From Devosia elaeis (GTDB lineage Bacteria; Pseudomonadota; Alphaproteobacteria; Rhizobiales; Devosiaceae), in assembly GCF_001650025.1 (NCBI RefSeq), contig NZ_LVVY01000086.1, forward strand, positions 1-64,000: a DNA stretch of 64,000 nucleotides, written 5' to 3'. The notes below the pieces were generated by a model. It had not been told where the DNA came from. It saw nothing but the letters and a program-made list of their open reading frames with translations, and did not search any database. The translations under genes were made by a program, and so were the position numbers. Below, one piece after another: positions 39,352-46,992 of the stretch. The first letter of the stretch is position 1. Each line of letters begins with the position of its first letter.

Positions 39352-41061
39352 ATGCCCCTGTCCCTCTCAGACCCCACCTGGTACCCCATCGCTTCGAGCG
39401 AGGACCTGCCGTTCCGCCATGTCTATCAAGGCCAGTTGCTGGGCCGGGAACTGGCCGTTTGGCGCGCAGATGACGGCAATGTGAATATCTGGGAGAACCG
39501 GTGCCTGCATCGCGGCGTGCGCCTGTCGATCGGCATCAATGAAGGCCAGGAGCTCAAGTGCCAATATCACGGCTGGCGCTATGCCAACCGCTCCGCCGGC
39601 TGCACCTATATTCCGGCCCATCCCGCCGACGCACCGGCCCGGCGCATCGAAAACCGCAAATATCCGGTTCGTGAAGCCTTCGGCCTGATCTGGTCGGCCG
39701 CCAATGACGAGCGGCCTTTCACCCCATTCGACGGAGCCGAGGGTAAGGACTGGTTTGCCCTGCGCCCCATGCCGGTCAATGCCGAGCCCGAGGACGTCGT
39801 GGCCGGGCTCGCCCGGTTGGCGCCCGATGACCAGCCCGCCGACCTGTTGCCCGGCCTGGCTGTGCAATTGGGTGCGGTGCTCTATTTCGTCCAGCCGATC
39901 GACGCGGCGCGCGCCGTCATTCGCGGCCTCCTGCCCGAACGGCCCAGCGACGAGATGACCACATTGCGCCATTACAACGAGGTGCTGACCAAGCTGCGCG
40001 ACCGGCTGGAACGCGCCGCCGCCCGGAAAGAAGCGCCGGCCCCGCTGACGCCGCTCTACGAAAAGGTCTCCGCCGACCTCGCCACCATGCCCGATATCGC
40101 CATTCCGCGCGGCAATACGTTCAACGTCGTGGTCAGGCGCAAATGGCAGAACGCCGATGGCGTCATCAGCTTCGAGCTGGCGGACCGCGACGGCAAGCAC
40201 TTGCCCACCTTCCAGCCGGGCGCCCATATCGACGTGCATCTGCCCAATGGCCTGGTGCGCCAATATTCGCTGACCAATGGCCCGGGCGACCTGATGAGCT
40301 ATGTCATCGGCGTCAAGCAGGAAAGCGCGAGCAAGGGCGGCTCCAAGGTGCTGGTCGAAAGCGTGCGCGAGGGCGACGTGCTGGCGATTTCCGAGCCGCG
40401 CAACAATTTCCCGCTGCGCCGCGACGCCACCCGGACCCTGCTGATCGCCGGCGGCATCGGCATCACGCCGCTCCTGTCCATGGCGCGCTTCCTCGACAAG
40501 TCCAGCCTGCCCTATGAACTGCATTACTTCGTGCGCGCCGGCGAGAATGTCGCCTTCAAAAGCGAGCTCGAGGTGCTGCATGGCCGGGTGGATACCCATA
40601 TCGGGCTGGCGCGCGAGGCGATCCGCGAGAAGGTGAACGCCCTGCTCGGCCCCTATCAATTCGCCAATCACGTCTATATCTGCGGCCCCGGGGCCATGCT
40701 GGAAATGGTGCAGGAGGTGGCCGCCGCGCTCGGCTGGCCCGACGATGCGGTGCATTTCGAATATTTCCAGAACGACAAGGTCATCGATTCCTCCTCGTCC
40801 TTCGATATCGAGCTGGCCCGCTCGGCCATGACCCTGCATGTGCCGGCCGGCAAGACCATCCTCGAAACCATGCGCGAGGCGGGCCTCACCGTGCCCTCCT
40901 CCTGCGAGCAGGGGGCTTGCGGCACCTGTCTCACCACGGTCATGGAGGGTGAGGTGGACCACCAGGACGTCTATCTGAACAAGACCGAGAAAGCCTCCCA
41001 TACCTGCATGATGACCTGCGTGAGCCGCGCGAAATCCGGGCGGCTGGTGCTGGATATTTGA
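39352..41061 (+). CDS. fusion protein: Rieske domain, PDR/VanB-type flavin reductase, plant-type ferredoxin
   Basis: 569 residues with three redox modules. Residues 1-115 are a complete Rieske domain: Cys51-x-His53 and Cys70-x2-His73 in a CQYHGW context. Residues about 125-240 are an unassigned helical linker. Residues about 245-480 form a ferredoxin-reductase-like unit with RQYS (303-306) for flavin, GGIGITP (about 366) and CGPG (about 444) for NAD(P)H. Residues about 485-569 are a [2Fe-2S] ferredoxin with Cys518-x4-Cys523-x2-Cys526-x29-Cys556. Normal VanB/PDR reductases have only the last two. This protein probably passes electrons from NAD(P)H to the iron site of the neighbouring alpha subunit. 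Start ATG 39352 has a weak ribosome-binding site. Confidence 0.88.
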   Translation: MPLSLSDPTWYPIASSEDLPFRHVYQGQLLGRELAVWRADDGNVNIWENRCLHRGVRLSIGINEGQELKCQYHGWRYANRSAGCTYIPAHPADAPARRIENRKYPVREAFGLIWSAANDERPFTPFDGAEGKDWFALRPMPVNAEPEDVVAGLARLAPDDQPADLLPGLAVQLGAVLYFVQPIDAARAVIRGLLPERPSDEMTTLRHYNEVLTKLRDRLERAAARKEAPAPLTPLYEKVSADLATMPDIAIPRGNTFNVVVRRKWQNADGVISFELADRDGKHLPTFQPGAHIDVHLPNGLVRQYSLTNGPGDLMSYVIGVKQESASKGGSKVLVESVREGDVLAISEPRNNFPLRRDATRTLLIAGGIGITPLLSMARFLDKSSLPYELHYFVRAGENVAFKSELEVLHGRVDTHIGLAREAIREKVNALLGPYQFANHVYICGPGAMLEMVQEVAAALGWPDDAVHFEYFQNDKVIDSSSSFDIELARSAMTLHVPAGKTILETMREAGLTVPSSCEQGACGTCLTTVMEGEVDHQDVYLNKTEKASHTCMMTCVSRAKSGRLVLDI

Positions 41062-41089
41062 GATGAACGCCAGGGCTTCGGCCTGCGCC

Positions 41090-41204
41090 TCCCTCCCCCT
41101 TGAGGGGAGGGATCGAGGATGGGGGTTCCGGCCCATCCTCACATTCCTAGCGCGACCAAGCCGCCTGAACCCCCACCCTAGCCCTCCCCTCAAGGGGGAG
41201 GGGA
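41090..41204. repeat. CCTCCCC-type palindromic repeat
   Basis: Mirror-image element: CTCCCTCCCCCTTGAGGGGAGGG at the left and CCCTCCCCTCAAGGGGGAGGGG at the right, with GGGGGTTC and GAACCCCC as inner arms. It lies between the reductase fusion and the GST gene. The same layout is at 48101-48194 and 57859-57984. Confidence 0.85.
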
Positions 41205-41226
41205 CAGATCGAGCCAGGCCCGCCCC

Positions 41227-41874
41227 ATGATCACCCTCTACGACTTCGAGCTCTCCGGGAACTGCTACAAGCTGCGCCTGCTGATGAGCATTCTCAACCT
41301 GCCCTATGAGATCGTTCCGGTGGATTTCTTCCCCGGGCGCGAGCACAAATCGGACTGGTTCCTGCGCCTCAATCCCTTCGGCCAGCTTCCGGTGCTGCAG
41401 GACGGCGATCTGACGCTGTCCGATTCCGGCGCCATCCTCGCCTACCTTGCCAGCAAATACGACGGCTCCGGCCTCTGGTTTCCGAACGATCCGGCGATCA
41501 TAGCCGAAGTGCTGCGCTGGCATGCCGTGGCCGACGATATCACCGCCACCTCCTCCGCCGCGCGGCTGGCCCTGGGCTATGATTATCCCTTCGACATCGA
41601 AAAATCCCAGAAGGGCGCCCACCGCATCTTCCGCATCATGGACGAGCATTTGTGGTTCGGCGAGAAGCAAGGGCGCGACTGGCTCTGCACGCCCGCGCAC
41701 CCTACCACTGCCGACATTGCCTGCTTCCCCTATGTCATGCTGTCCGAGGAAGGCGGGATTTCGCGTCAGGATTATCCGGCCCTGCGGCGCTGGACGGACC
41801 GGGTGCGGCGCATTCCGGGCTTTACGGTGATGTCGGGGATATTCCCCGCCGGCAAGGCGCTGGAACAGGCGTGA
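41227..41874 (+). CDS. glutathione S-transferase family protein
   Basis: Cytosolic GST-fold protein of 215 residues: an N-terminal thioredoxin-like domain (ITLYDFELSGNCYKLRLLMSIL, with the cis-Pro NPFGQLPVLQDGD and the glutathione-binding LSDSGAILAYLA) and a C-terminal helical domain with HPTTADIACFPYV. It follows the oxygenase and reductase on the same strand with a 165-bp repeat-bearing gap. In aromatic catabolism such GSTs can isomerise, dehalogenate or cleave ethers, but no specific reaction can be assigned. Confidence 0.88.
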   Translation: MITLYDFELSGNCYKLRLLMSILNLPYEIVPVDFFPGREHKSDWFLRLNPFGQLPVLQDGDLTLSDSGAILAYLASKYDGSGLWFPNDPAIIAEVLRWHAVADDITATSSAARLALGYDYPFDIEKSQKGAHRIFRIMDEHLWFGEKQGRDWLCTPAHPTTADIACFPYVMLSEEGGISRQDYPALRRWTDRVRRIPGFTVMSGIFPAGKALEQA

Positions 41875-41956
41875 TGAGGGCAAAAACCCAAGCTGCGGCT
41901 GGAAACCGATGGCCAATGCCGCTATTGGCTTGTGTCAAATCGAGGAGAAAATCCCC

Positions 41957-43126
41957 ATGATTATCGAGCCCAAGATCCGCGGCTTCATCTGCACCACTGC
42001 CCATCCGACCGGCTGCGCCACCAATGTGCAGCGCCAGATCGACCATGTGACGATCAAGGGCGCCATCCCCTCGGACCGCAAGCGCGTGCTCGTGCTCGGC
42101 TGCTCGACCGGCTATGGCCTGGCCTCGCGCATCGTCACCACTTTCGGTTCCGATGCCGACACGGTGGGGGTTTCCTTCGAGCGCGAGCCCGGCGAAGCCA
42201 AGCCCGCGTCCGCCGGCTGGTACAACAATCGCGCCTTCGAGAACCGCGCCCGCGCCGCCGGCCGCAAGGCGATCACCATCGAGGGCGACGCGTTTTCCGA
42301 TGCGGTGAAGGCCGAGACCATCGAGGCCATCAAGGCCAATCTGGGTCAGGTCGATCTCGTGGTCTATTCGCTGGCCTCCCCGGTCCGCACCGATCCCAAG
42401 GACGGCATCACCTATCGCTCGGCCATCAAGCCCTATGGCAGCCAGGTGACCTCCAAGACGCTCAATACCGGCACCGGTGAAGTCTCTGAAATTACTGTCG
42501 AGCCCGCCACCGAGGAAGAAGCGGCAGCCACCGTCAAGGTCATGGGTGGCGAGGATTGGGAGCTCTGGATCGCCGCACTGGCCGAAGCCGGCGTGCTGGC
42601 CGACAATTTCCTCACCCTCAACTACACCTATCTCGGGTCCGAGCTGACCTGGCCTATTTACCACAAGGGCACTTTGGGCAAGGCCAAGGCCGATCTCGAC
42701 CGCGCCGCAGCCGCCATCCGCGACACCCATGGCAACCATGCCGCCCATGTCGTGGCGCTGAAGGCCGTGGTGACCCAGGCCAGCTCCGCCATTCCGGTCG
42801 TGCCGCTCTATGGCACGCTCTTGATCAAGGTCGAGGACGAAATGGGGCTCGGCGAGGGCCCGATCCAGCAGATCGACCGCCTATTCCGCGACAAGCTCCA
42901 GGGTGGCCTGGACCTCGACGATGAACATCGCATCCGCGTCGACGACTGGGAATTGTCCGAAGCCATGCAGGCCGAGCTGACGCGGCGCTGGGCCGAGCTC
43001 ACCACCGAAACGCTTCCGGCCCTGGCCGACCTGCCGAAATATCGCGAGGAATTCCTGAAGCTGTTCGGCTTTAGCGTCGGCGGCGTCGACTATTCCAAGG
43101 ATGTCGATCCGCGCGTGGTCGAGTAA
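41957..43126 (+). CDS. fabV: trans-2-enoyl-ACP/CoA reductase FabV
   Basis: NADH-dependent enoyl reductase of 389 residues, the triclosan-tolerant isozyme that completes each fatty-acid elongation cycle. The diagnostic start IIEPKIRGFICTTAHPTGC and the nucleotide motif VLVLGCSTGYGLASRI are present, as is the YTYLGSELTWPIYHKGTLGKAK block carrying the catalytic Tyr-x8-Lys. ATG 41957 has AGGAG about 9 nt upstream. It is on the same strand as the GST but the 82-bp gap contains its own leader. Confidence 0.95.
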   Translation: MIIEPKIRGFICTTAHPTGCATNVQRQIDHVTIKGAIPSDRKRVLVLGCSTGYGLASRIVTTFGSDADTVGVSFEREPGEAKPASAGWYNNRAFENRARAAGRKAITIEGDAFSDAVKAETIEAIKANLGQVDLVVYSLASPVRTDPKDGITYRSAIKPYGSQVTSKTLNTGTGEVSEITVEPATEEEAAATVKVMGGEDWELWIAALAEAGVLADNFLTLNYTYLGSELTWPIYHKGTLGKAKADLDRAAAAIRDTHGNHAAHVVALKAVVTQASSAIPVVPLYGTLLIKVEDEMGLGEGPIQQIDRLFRDKLQGGLDLDDEHRIRVDDWELSEAMQAELTRRWAELTTETLPALADLPKYREEFLKLFGFSVGGVDYSKDVDPRVVE

Positions 43127-43153
43127 GTTTCACCTGCGCCGACACTTTAATTT

Positions 43154-43230
43154 GTCATCATTGCCGGGCTTGTCCCGGCAATCCATGCCGCAGCAAACTG
43201 GATCACCGGGACAAGCCCGGTGATGACGAC
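43154..43230. repeat. palindromic repeat, TTGCCGGGCTTGTCCCGGCAA family, copy 2
   Basis: Close copy of 16777-16850. Here the second hairpin (CACCGGG ACAAG CCCGGTG) is perfect. It lies between the convergent fabV and epmB genes. Confidence 0.85.
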
Positions 43231-43260
43231 GGACAAAAATGTCCGGAAACCTGGCAATTA

Positions 43261-44439
43261 CTATACCGGCGGGTAGGTATGCTCACCACCCTGCCAGTCG
43301 CGCACTGTAAAGCACCCATCGCTACCCACGATGGAGGCCGCCCCGATATCGGCCTTGCCGTGTCCCCCGGGAATATCGAGCACATAGGTCGGCTGGGCGA
43401 GCCCCGAAATGCGCCCGCGCAAGGCGGCGACGAGCGCCTGGCCTTCCTCGATGTTCACCCGGAAATGGCCAGTGCCGGGCGCCAGGTCCGGATGGTGCAG
43501 ATAATAGGGCCGGATGCGGTTTTCGACGAAGCCCCGCATCAATGCGGCCAAGGTCTCGACATCGTCATTGACGCCCCGGAGCAGGACGCTCTGGCTGATC
43601 AGTACGATGCCCCCCGCAATTAGCCGGTCGAACCCGGCTCGCGCCGCCGCGCTCAATTCACGCGGATGATTGGCATGGACGGCGAGATAGGTGGTCTTGC
43701 CGCTGGCCCTGAGCGCCGCCACCATGTCCGCATCGATCCGCTCCGGCTCGACCACCGGCACGCGCGTATGGAACCGCACGACCTTCACATGCGCGATGCC
43801 GGCCAGCCTTTCCATGATCGCCCGCAAGCGGCGCGGCGACAGAACCAGCGGATCGCCACCGGTGAGGATCACTTCCCATATCTCGTCGTGGTCCGCGATA
43901 TAGGCCGTGGCCGCATCGAGTTCGGCCGGCGTCAGCGTCCCCAGCCCCTGCGGCCCCACCATTTCCCGCCGGAAACAGAAGCGGCAATAGACCGGGCAGA
44001 CATGCACGGCCTTGAGCAGCACCCGGTCGGGATAGCGATGCACGATGCCTTCGACCGGCGAATGGGTGAGGTCGCCGATTGGATCGGCCCGCTCCTCCGG
44101 CGTAGTGACCAGTTCGGCGGCGGATGGCACGAACTGGCGGGCAATCGGGTCTTCGGGATCGGACGGATCGATCAGGTCCAGCATGGCGGGGGTAATGCCG
44201 ATGGCGTATTTTTCAGCGACGGGCGCGAGGCTGTCGCCAACAGCAATGAGGTGAGCGGCCTCAAGGTCGGATATCGACTTCAGCGCAGCGCCCCTCACCC
44301 TAACCCTCTCCCCGGAGGGGCGAGGAGACGATGGAGCCAAATCTGTAGTGCTCACAGACACCGGGTCGGCGGTTGCTGCGCCCCCTCGCCCCTCCGGGGA
44401 GAGGGCTGGGGTGAGGGGTTTTTTCGCCCGACCACTCAT
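43261..44439 (-). CDS. epmB: EF-P (R)-beta-lysine synthase EpmB (lysine 2,3-aminomutase-like)
   Basis: Radical SAM and PLP enzyme that converts L-alpha-lysine to (R)-beta-lysine for EF-P modification. The cluster motif is C148-PVY-C152-RF-C155, followed by the GGDPLVLSPRRL and HTRVPVVEPERI blocks. The C-terminus is short, as in EpmB rather than catabolic KamA. The product has 392 residues because residues 7-51 are encoded by a palindromic repeat (KPLTPALSPEGRG...PRPSGERVRVRG). Without it the length would be about 347, the EpmB norm. ATG 44439 overlaps the epmA stop (ATGA), so the repeat lies inside the translated frame. Confidence 0.9.
   Translation of the reverse strand: MSGRAKKPLTPALSPEGRGGAATADPVSVSTTDLAPSSPRPSGERVRVRGAALKSISDLEAAHLIAVGDSLAPVAEKYAIGITPAMLDLIDPSDPEDPIARQFVPSAAELVTTPEERADPIGDLTHSPVEGIVHRYPDRVLLKAVHVCPVYCRFCFRREMVGPQGLGTLTPAELDAATAYIADHDEIWEVILTGGDPLVLSPRRLRAIMERLAGIAHVKVVRFHTRVPVVEPERIDADMVAALRASGKTTYLAVHANHPRELSAAARAGFDRLIAGGIVLISQSVLLRGVNDDVETLAALMRGFVENRIRPYYLHHPDLAPGTGHFRVNIEEGQALVAALRGRISGLAQPTYVLDIPGGHGKADIGAASIVGSDGCFTVRDWQGGEHTYPPV
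44289..44420. repeat. CCTCTCCCC palindromic repeat embedded in the epmB coding sequence
   Basis: CCCCTCACCCTAACCCTCTC at the left and GAGAGGGCTGGGGTGAGGGG at the right form long near-complementary arms, with inner CCCGGAGGGG-type stems. It is in frame with epmB, adds about 45 residues near the N-terminus and contains no stop codon in that frame. Confidence 0.85.
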
Positions 44440-45485
44440 TCCGCCACCGGCGCCCAGAGCACCGCCTCGATCCGCTGCGCGCCCGTCGCCAGCATCACCA
44501 GCCGGTCGAAGCCCAAGGCCACCCCGCTGGCCTCCGGCATGAAATCCAGCGCGGCCAGAAAATCCTCGTCGATGGGATAATGCTCGCCATAAAGCCGTGC
44601 CTTCTCCTCCATTTCGGCTTCGAACCGGATGCGTTGCTCGACCGCGTCGGTCAATTCGCCGAACCCATTGGCCAGTTCCACGCCGCAGGCATAAATCTCG
44701 AACCGCTCCGATACCCGCCGATCCTCGGGTACCCGTCGCGCCAAAGCTGCCTCGCAAGCCGGGTAGCGATCCAGTACGGTCACCCGGCCATTGCCCAATT
44801 GCGGCTCGACACGCTCGACCAGGATTTGGGTGAAAAGAAAATTCCAGCTCCGATCCGCCGGGACCGCCATGCCCGCGCGCACCATCTGGGTGGCGAGCTT
44901 CTCCCCGTCCGGCACGCCCTCGCTATCCATGGTCGACAGCAGATCGATGCCAGCATGCAAGGCAAAGGCATCGGCCACGCTGATCCGCTCGGCTTCCCCT
45001 CGCGGATCGCAGTCCCGATCGCGGAAGCGGAAACGCTCGATACCGGTCACTTCGGCCGCCAGCCTGATGATGGCGAGGCTGTCGGCAATCACCGCGTCAT
45101 AGGGCTCGCCCGCCCGATACCATTCCAGCATGGTGAATTCGGGATGATGCAGCGCGCTGCGCTCGCGATTGCGCCAGACATGCTGGAGGCTGGCGATCCG
45201 CGTCTCTCCGGCCGCCAGCAATTTCTTCATCGTGAACTCGGGCGAGGTATGCAGATACATGGCCTGCCCCTGCCCGTCATTGCCGATCATATTGGTGGCA
45301 AAGGCATGCAGGTGCGTTTCGTTGCCGGGCGAACGCTGCAGGCCCGGCGGATCGACCACGAGAAAATCGCGCTCGGCCAGCCATGCACGCAGCACGCCAT
45401 CTACCCGCGACCGCGCCAGGAGGGCCGGGCGCCGGTCGGCATGGCGCTCGGGATGCCAGAAAGGCGATGTCTGCGATGCCGTCAT
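44436..45485 (-). CDS. epmA: EF-P lysine ligase EpmA (GenX/PoxA)
   Basis: Class II lysyl-tRNA-synthetase paralogue of 349 residues with no anticodon-binding domain. It attaches (R)-beta-lysine to EF-P. Motif 2 (SLQHVWRNRERSALHHPEFTMLEWYRAG) and motif 3 (GVALGFDRLVML) are intact, and FEIYACGVELANGFGEL forms part of the lysine pocket. ATG 45485 begins the conserved region. The frame is open further upstream but unsupported. It overlaps epmB by four bases and is divergent from efp, so modifiers and substrate share a 130-bp control region. Confidence 0.93.
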   Translation of the reverse strand: MTASQTSPFWHPERHADRRPALLARSRVDGVLRAWLAERDFLVVDPPGLQRSPGNETHLHAFATNMIGNDGQGQAMYLHTSPEFTMKKLLAAGETRIASLQHVWRNRERSALHHPEFTMLEWYRAGEPYDAVIADSLAIIRLAAEVTGIERFRFRDRDCDPRGEAERISVADAFALHAGIDLLSTMDSEGVPDGEKLATQMVRAGMAVPADRSWNFLFTQILVERVEPQLGNGRVTVLDRYPACEAALARRVPEDRRVSERFEIYACGVELANGFGELTDAVEQRIRFEAEMEEKARLYGEHYPIDEDFLAALDFMPEASGVALGFDRLVMLATGAQRIEAVLWAPVAE

Positions 45486-45615
45486 TATCGGGTTTCTTGC
45501 CGTGTGGTCTGGCGAAAAGGCGCGGAATAGGGTATCGGGCGCTCGACAGATAAAGATATCGGCGCCGGACGGCCCTGCCTCTAGACCGCGCCTGTGATTG
45601 CAACAAGGAAGAATT

Positions 45616-46185
45616 ATGGTCAAGGTCATCGCCTCGTCCCTGCGCAAAGGCAATGTCGTCGAGCAGGACGGCAATCTGCACGTGATCCTCACCGCCGAAA
45701 ACGTCCATCCCGGCAAGGGCAATTCGGTGACCAACGTCACCATGCGCCGCATTTCCGATGGCGTGAAGGTGATCGGCCGCTGGCGCACCGTCGAAATGGT
45801 CGAAAAGGCCGACGTGGACGATCGCGAATACGATTACCTCTATTCGGACGGCGAAGGCCACCACTTCATGGAGCCCGCGACCTATGAGCAGATCACTGTC
45901 AGCGACGATGTGATCGGCGACCAGAAGGCCTATCTCACCGATGGCATGAAGGTGCACCTGATGACCCATGAGGGCATCGCGCTGTCCATGGAATTGCCGC
46001 AGCGGCTGACCTTCGAGATCGTCGAGACCGAGCCGGTCGTGAAGGGGCAGACGGCTTCTTCGTCCTACAAGCCCGCCCTGCTCAATAACGGCCTGCGCGT
46101 CATGGTGCCGCCCCATATCGACGCCGGCACGCGCATCGTCATCCTGACCGAAGACAATTCCTACGTCGAACGCGCGAAGGACTGA
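45616..46185 (+). CDS. efp: translation elongation factor P
   Basis: Ribosomal factor of 189 residues that rescues ribosomes stalled at consecutive prolines. KOW-like domain I carries the loop H31-P-G-K34-G, and Lys34 is the known site of beta-lysylation. Domains II and III follow, with [22 protein letters not shown] and a C-terminal [14 protein letters not shown] then [16 protein letters not shown] 45616 has GGAAG 4 nt upstream. The divergent epmA/epmB pair encodes the modifying enzymes. A perfect terminator lies about 100 bp downstream at 46287-46311. Confidence 0.96.
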   Translation: MVKVIASSLRKGNVVEQDGNLHVILTAENVHPGKGNSVTNVTMRRISDGVKVIGRWRTVEMVEKADVDDREYDYLYSDGEGHHFMEPATYEQITVSDDVIGDQKAYLTDGMKVHLMTHEGIALSMELPQRLTFEIVETEPVVKGQTASSSYKPALLNNGLRVMVPPHIDAGTRIVILTEDNSYVERAKD

Positions 46186-46210
46186 TGGCCGGCCGGGCTT
46201 TGCCCGGCAT

Positions 46211-46266
46211 CTCCCCTATGGGGAGTTTAGGCCATCGGGCCACGAGACCTATGGTCGAGTGGCCCG
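46211..46266. repeat. composite double-hairpin repeat, copy B
   Basis: First hairpin CTCCCC-TAT-GGGGAG (46211-46225), then TTTAG, then a long hairpin CGGGCCAC-GA-GACC-TAT-GGTC-GA-GTGGCCCG (46236-46266). The GACC-TAT-GGTC core equals copy A at 94-118, while the outer arms differ but still pair (GTGG with CCAC here, ATGGC with GCCAT there). Confidence 0.8.
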
Positions 46267-46286
46267 ACCCATCTACTGGCACAATC

Positions 46287-46311
46287 AAAACGGGCCCATT
46301 GGGCCCGTTTT
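46287..46311. terminator. bidirectional rho-independent terminator, efp / ferritin-like gene
   Basis: Perfect 11-bp stem AAAACGGGCCC with GGGCCCGTTTT around an ATT loop, with a T run on either strand. It sits between the convergent efp and the ferritin-like gene and can serve both. Confidence 0.9.
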
Positions 46312-46420
46312 CGTTCAAGCATGCCTTCGACCTGAAATCACCCCATGCGCGAGTCACCCCGGTCTTCCGGGGTGACAATCCCGCGTGAGAGCGGCGCCAT
46401 TCTGAACGGCCCAGGGAAGC

Positions 46421-46909
46421 TTACGCCGCCTTCAGATTCACCGAACTCTTGGCTAGGCTCGACAATTTCTCATCGGTGGCTTCTTCTTCCTTGAGAGTCT
46501 CAAGGAACAGGTTCATCGCGTCATTATAGCCGAGCTGCTTGGCCCAGGTGGCCAAGGTGCCATAGCGGGCGATTTCATAATGCTCGACGGCCTGCGCGGC
46601 GGAGACCAGGCCGGCATCCAGGGCCGAGGTGCCCTTGAACTCGTCCATGATTTCCTTGCCCTCGTCCAGAATACCCAGGATCGCGTCGCAGGTCTTGCCG
46701 CGCGGCGCCTTGCCCAGCATTTCGAAGACCTGCTCCAGACGCTCCACATGCCCTTCGGTTTCGACGCGGTGCTGCTCGAAACCGGCCCTGAGCTCTTCCG
46801 ACATGGCCGCCTTGGCCATTTTCGGCAGGGCCTTCAGGATTTGCCGTTCGGCGTAATAGATGTCCTTGATCGTATCGAGGAAAAGATCGTCCAGTTGCTT
46901 GTCAGCCAT
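46421..46909 (-). CDS. YciE/YciF ferritin-like family protein (DUF892)
   Basis: Four-helix-bundle protein of 162 residues. The first helix DLFLDTIKDIYYAERQILKALPKM contains the family's Tyr-Ala-Glu, and Glu/His pairs recur in EQHRVETEGHVERLEQVF and EHYEIARYGTL, suggesting a di-metal site. Relatives are induced by stress, but the function is not firmly known. ATG 46909 has GGAG 8 nt upstream and is chosen over the longer frame to 46954. It is a single gene. Confidence 0.88.
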   Translation of the reverse strand: MADKQLDDLFLDTIKDIYYAERQILKALPKMAKAAMSEELRAGFEQHRVETEGHVERLEQVFEMLGKAPRGKTCDAILGILDEGKEIMDEFKGTSALDAGLVSAAQAVEHYEIARYGTLATWAKQLGYNDAMNLFLETLKEEEATDEKLSSLAKSSVNLKAA

Positions 46910-46992
46910 TCTTTGATCTCCAGTGTTCGCTTTGCGATGACGCTGGCCGAGCAACGGAATGGGGGAATTGAGGTTCCCCCTGCAAACATCAC

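Noticed and set aside
38260-41061. Ordinary VanA/VanB two-component oxygenase
   Set aside because: The alpha subunit lacks Rieske ligands and the reductase has an extra N-terminal Rieske domain, so the standard layout does not apply.
43261-44439. Catabolic lysine 2,3-aminomutase KamA
   Set aside because: The short C-terminus and the overlap with epmA beside efp support EpmB.
44440-44757. Longer epmB start
   Set aside because: The extension lies wholly within epmA in another frame. ATG 44439 with the ATGA overlap is far better supported.
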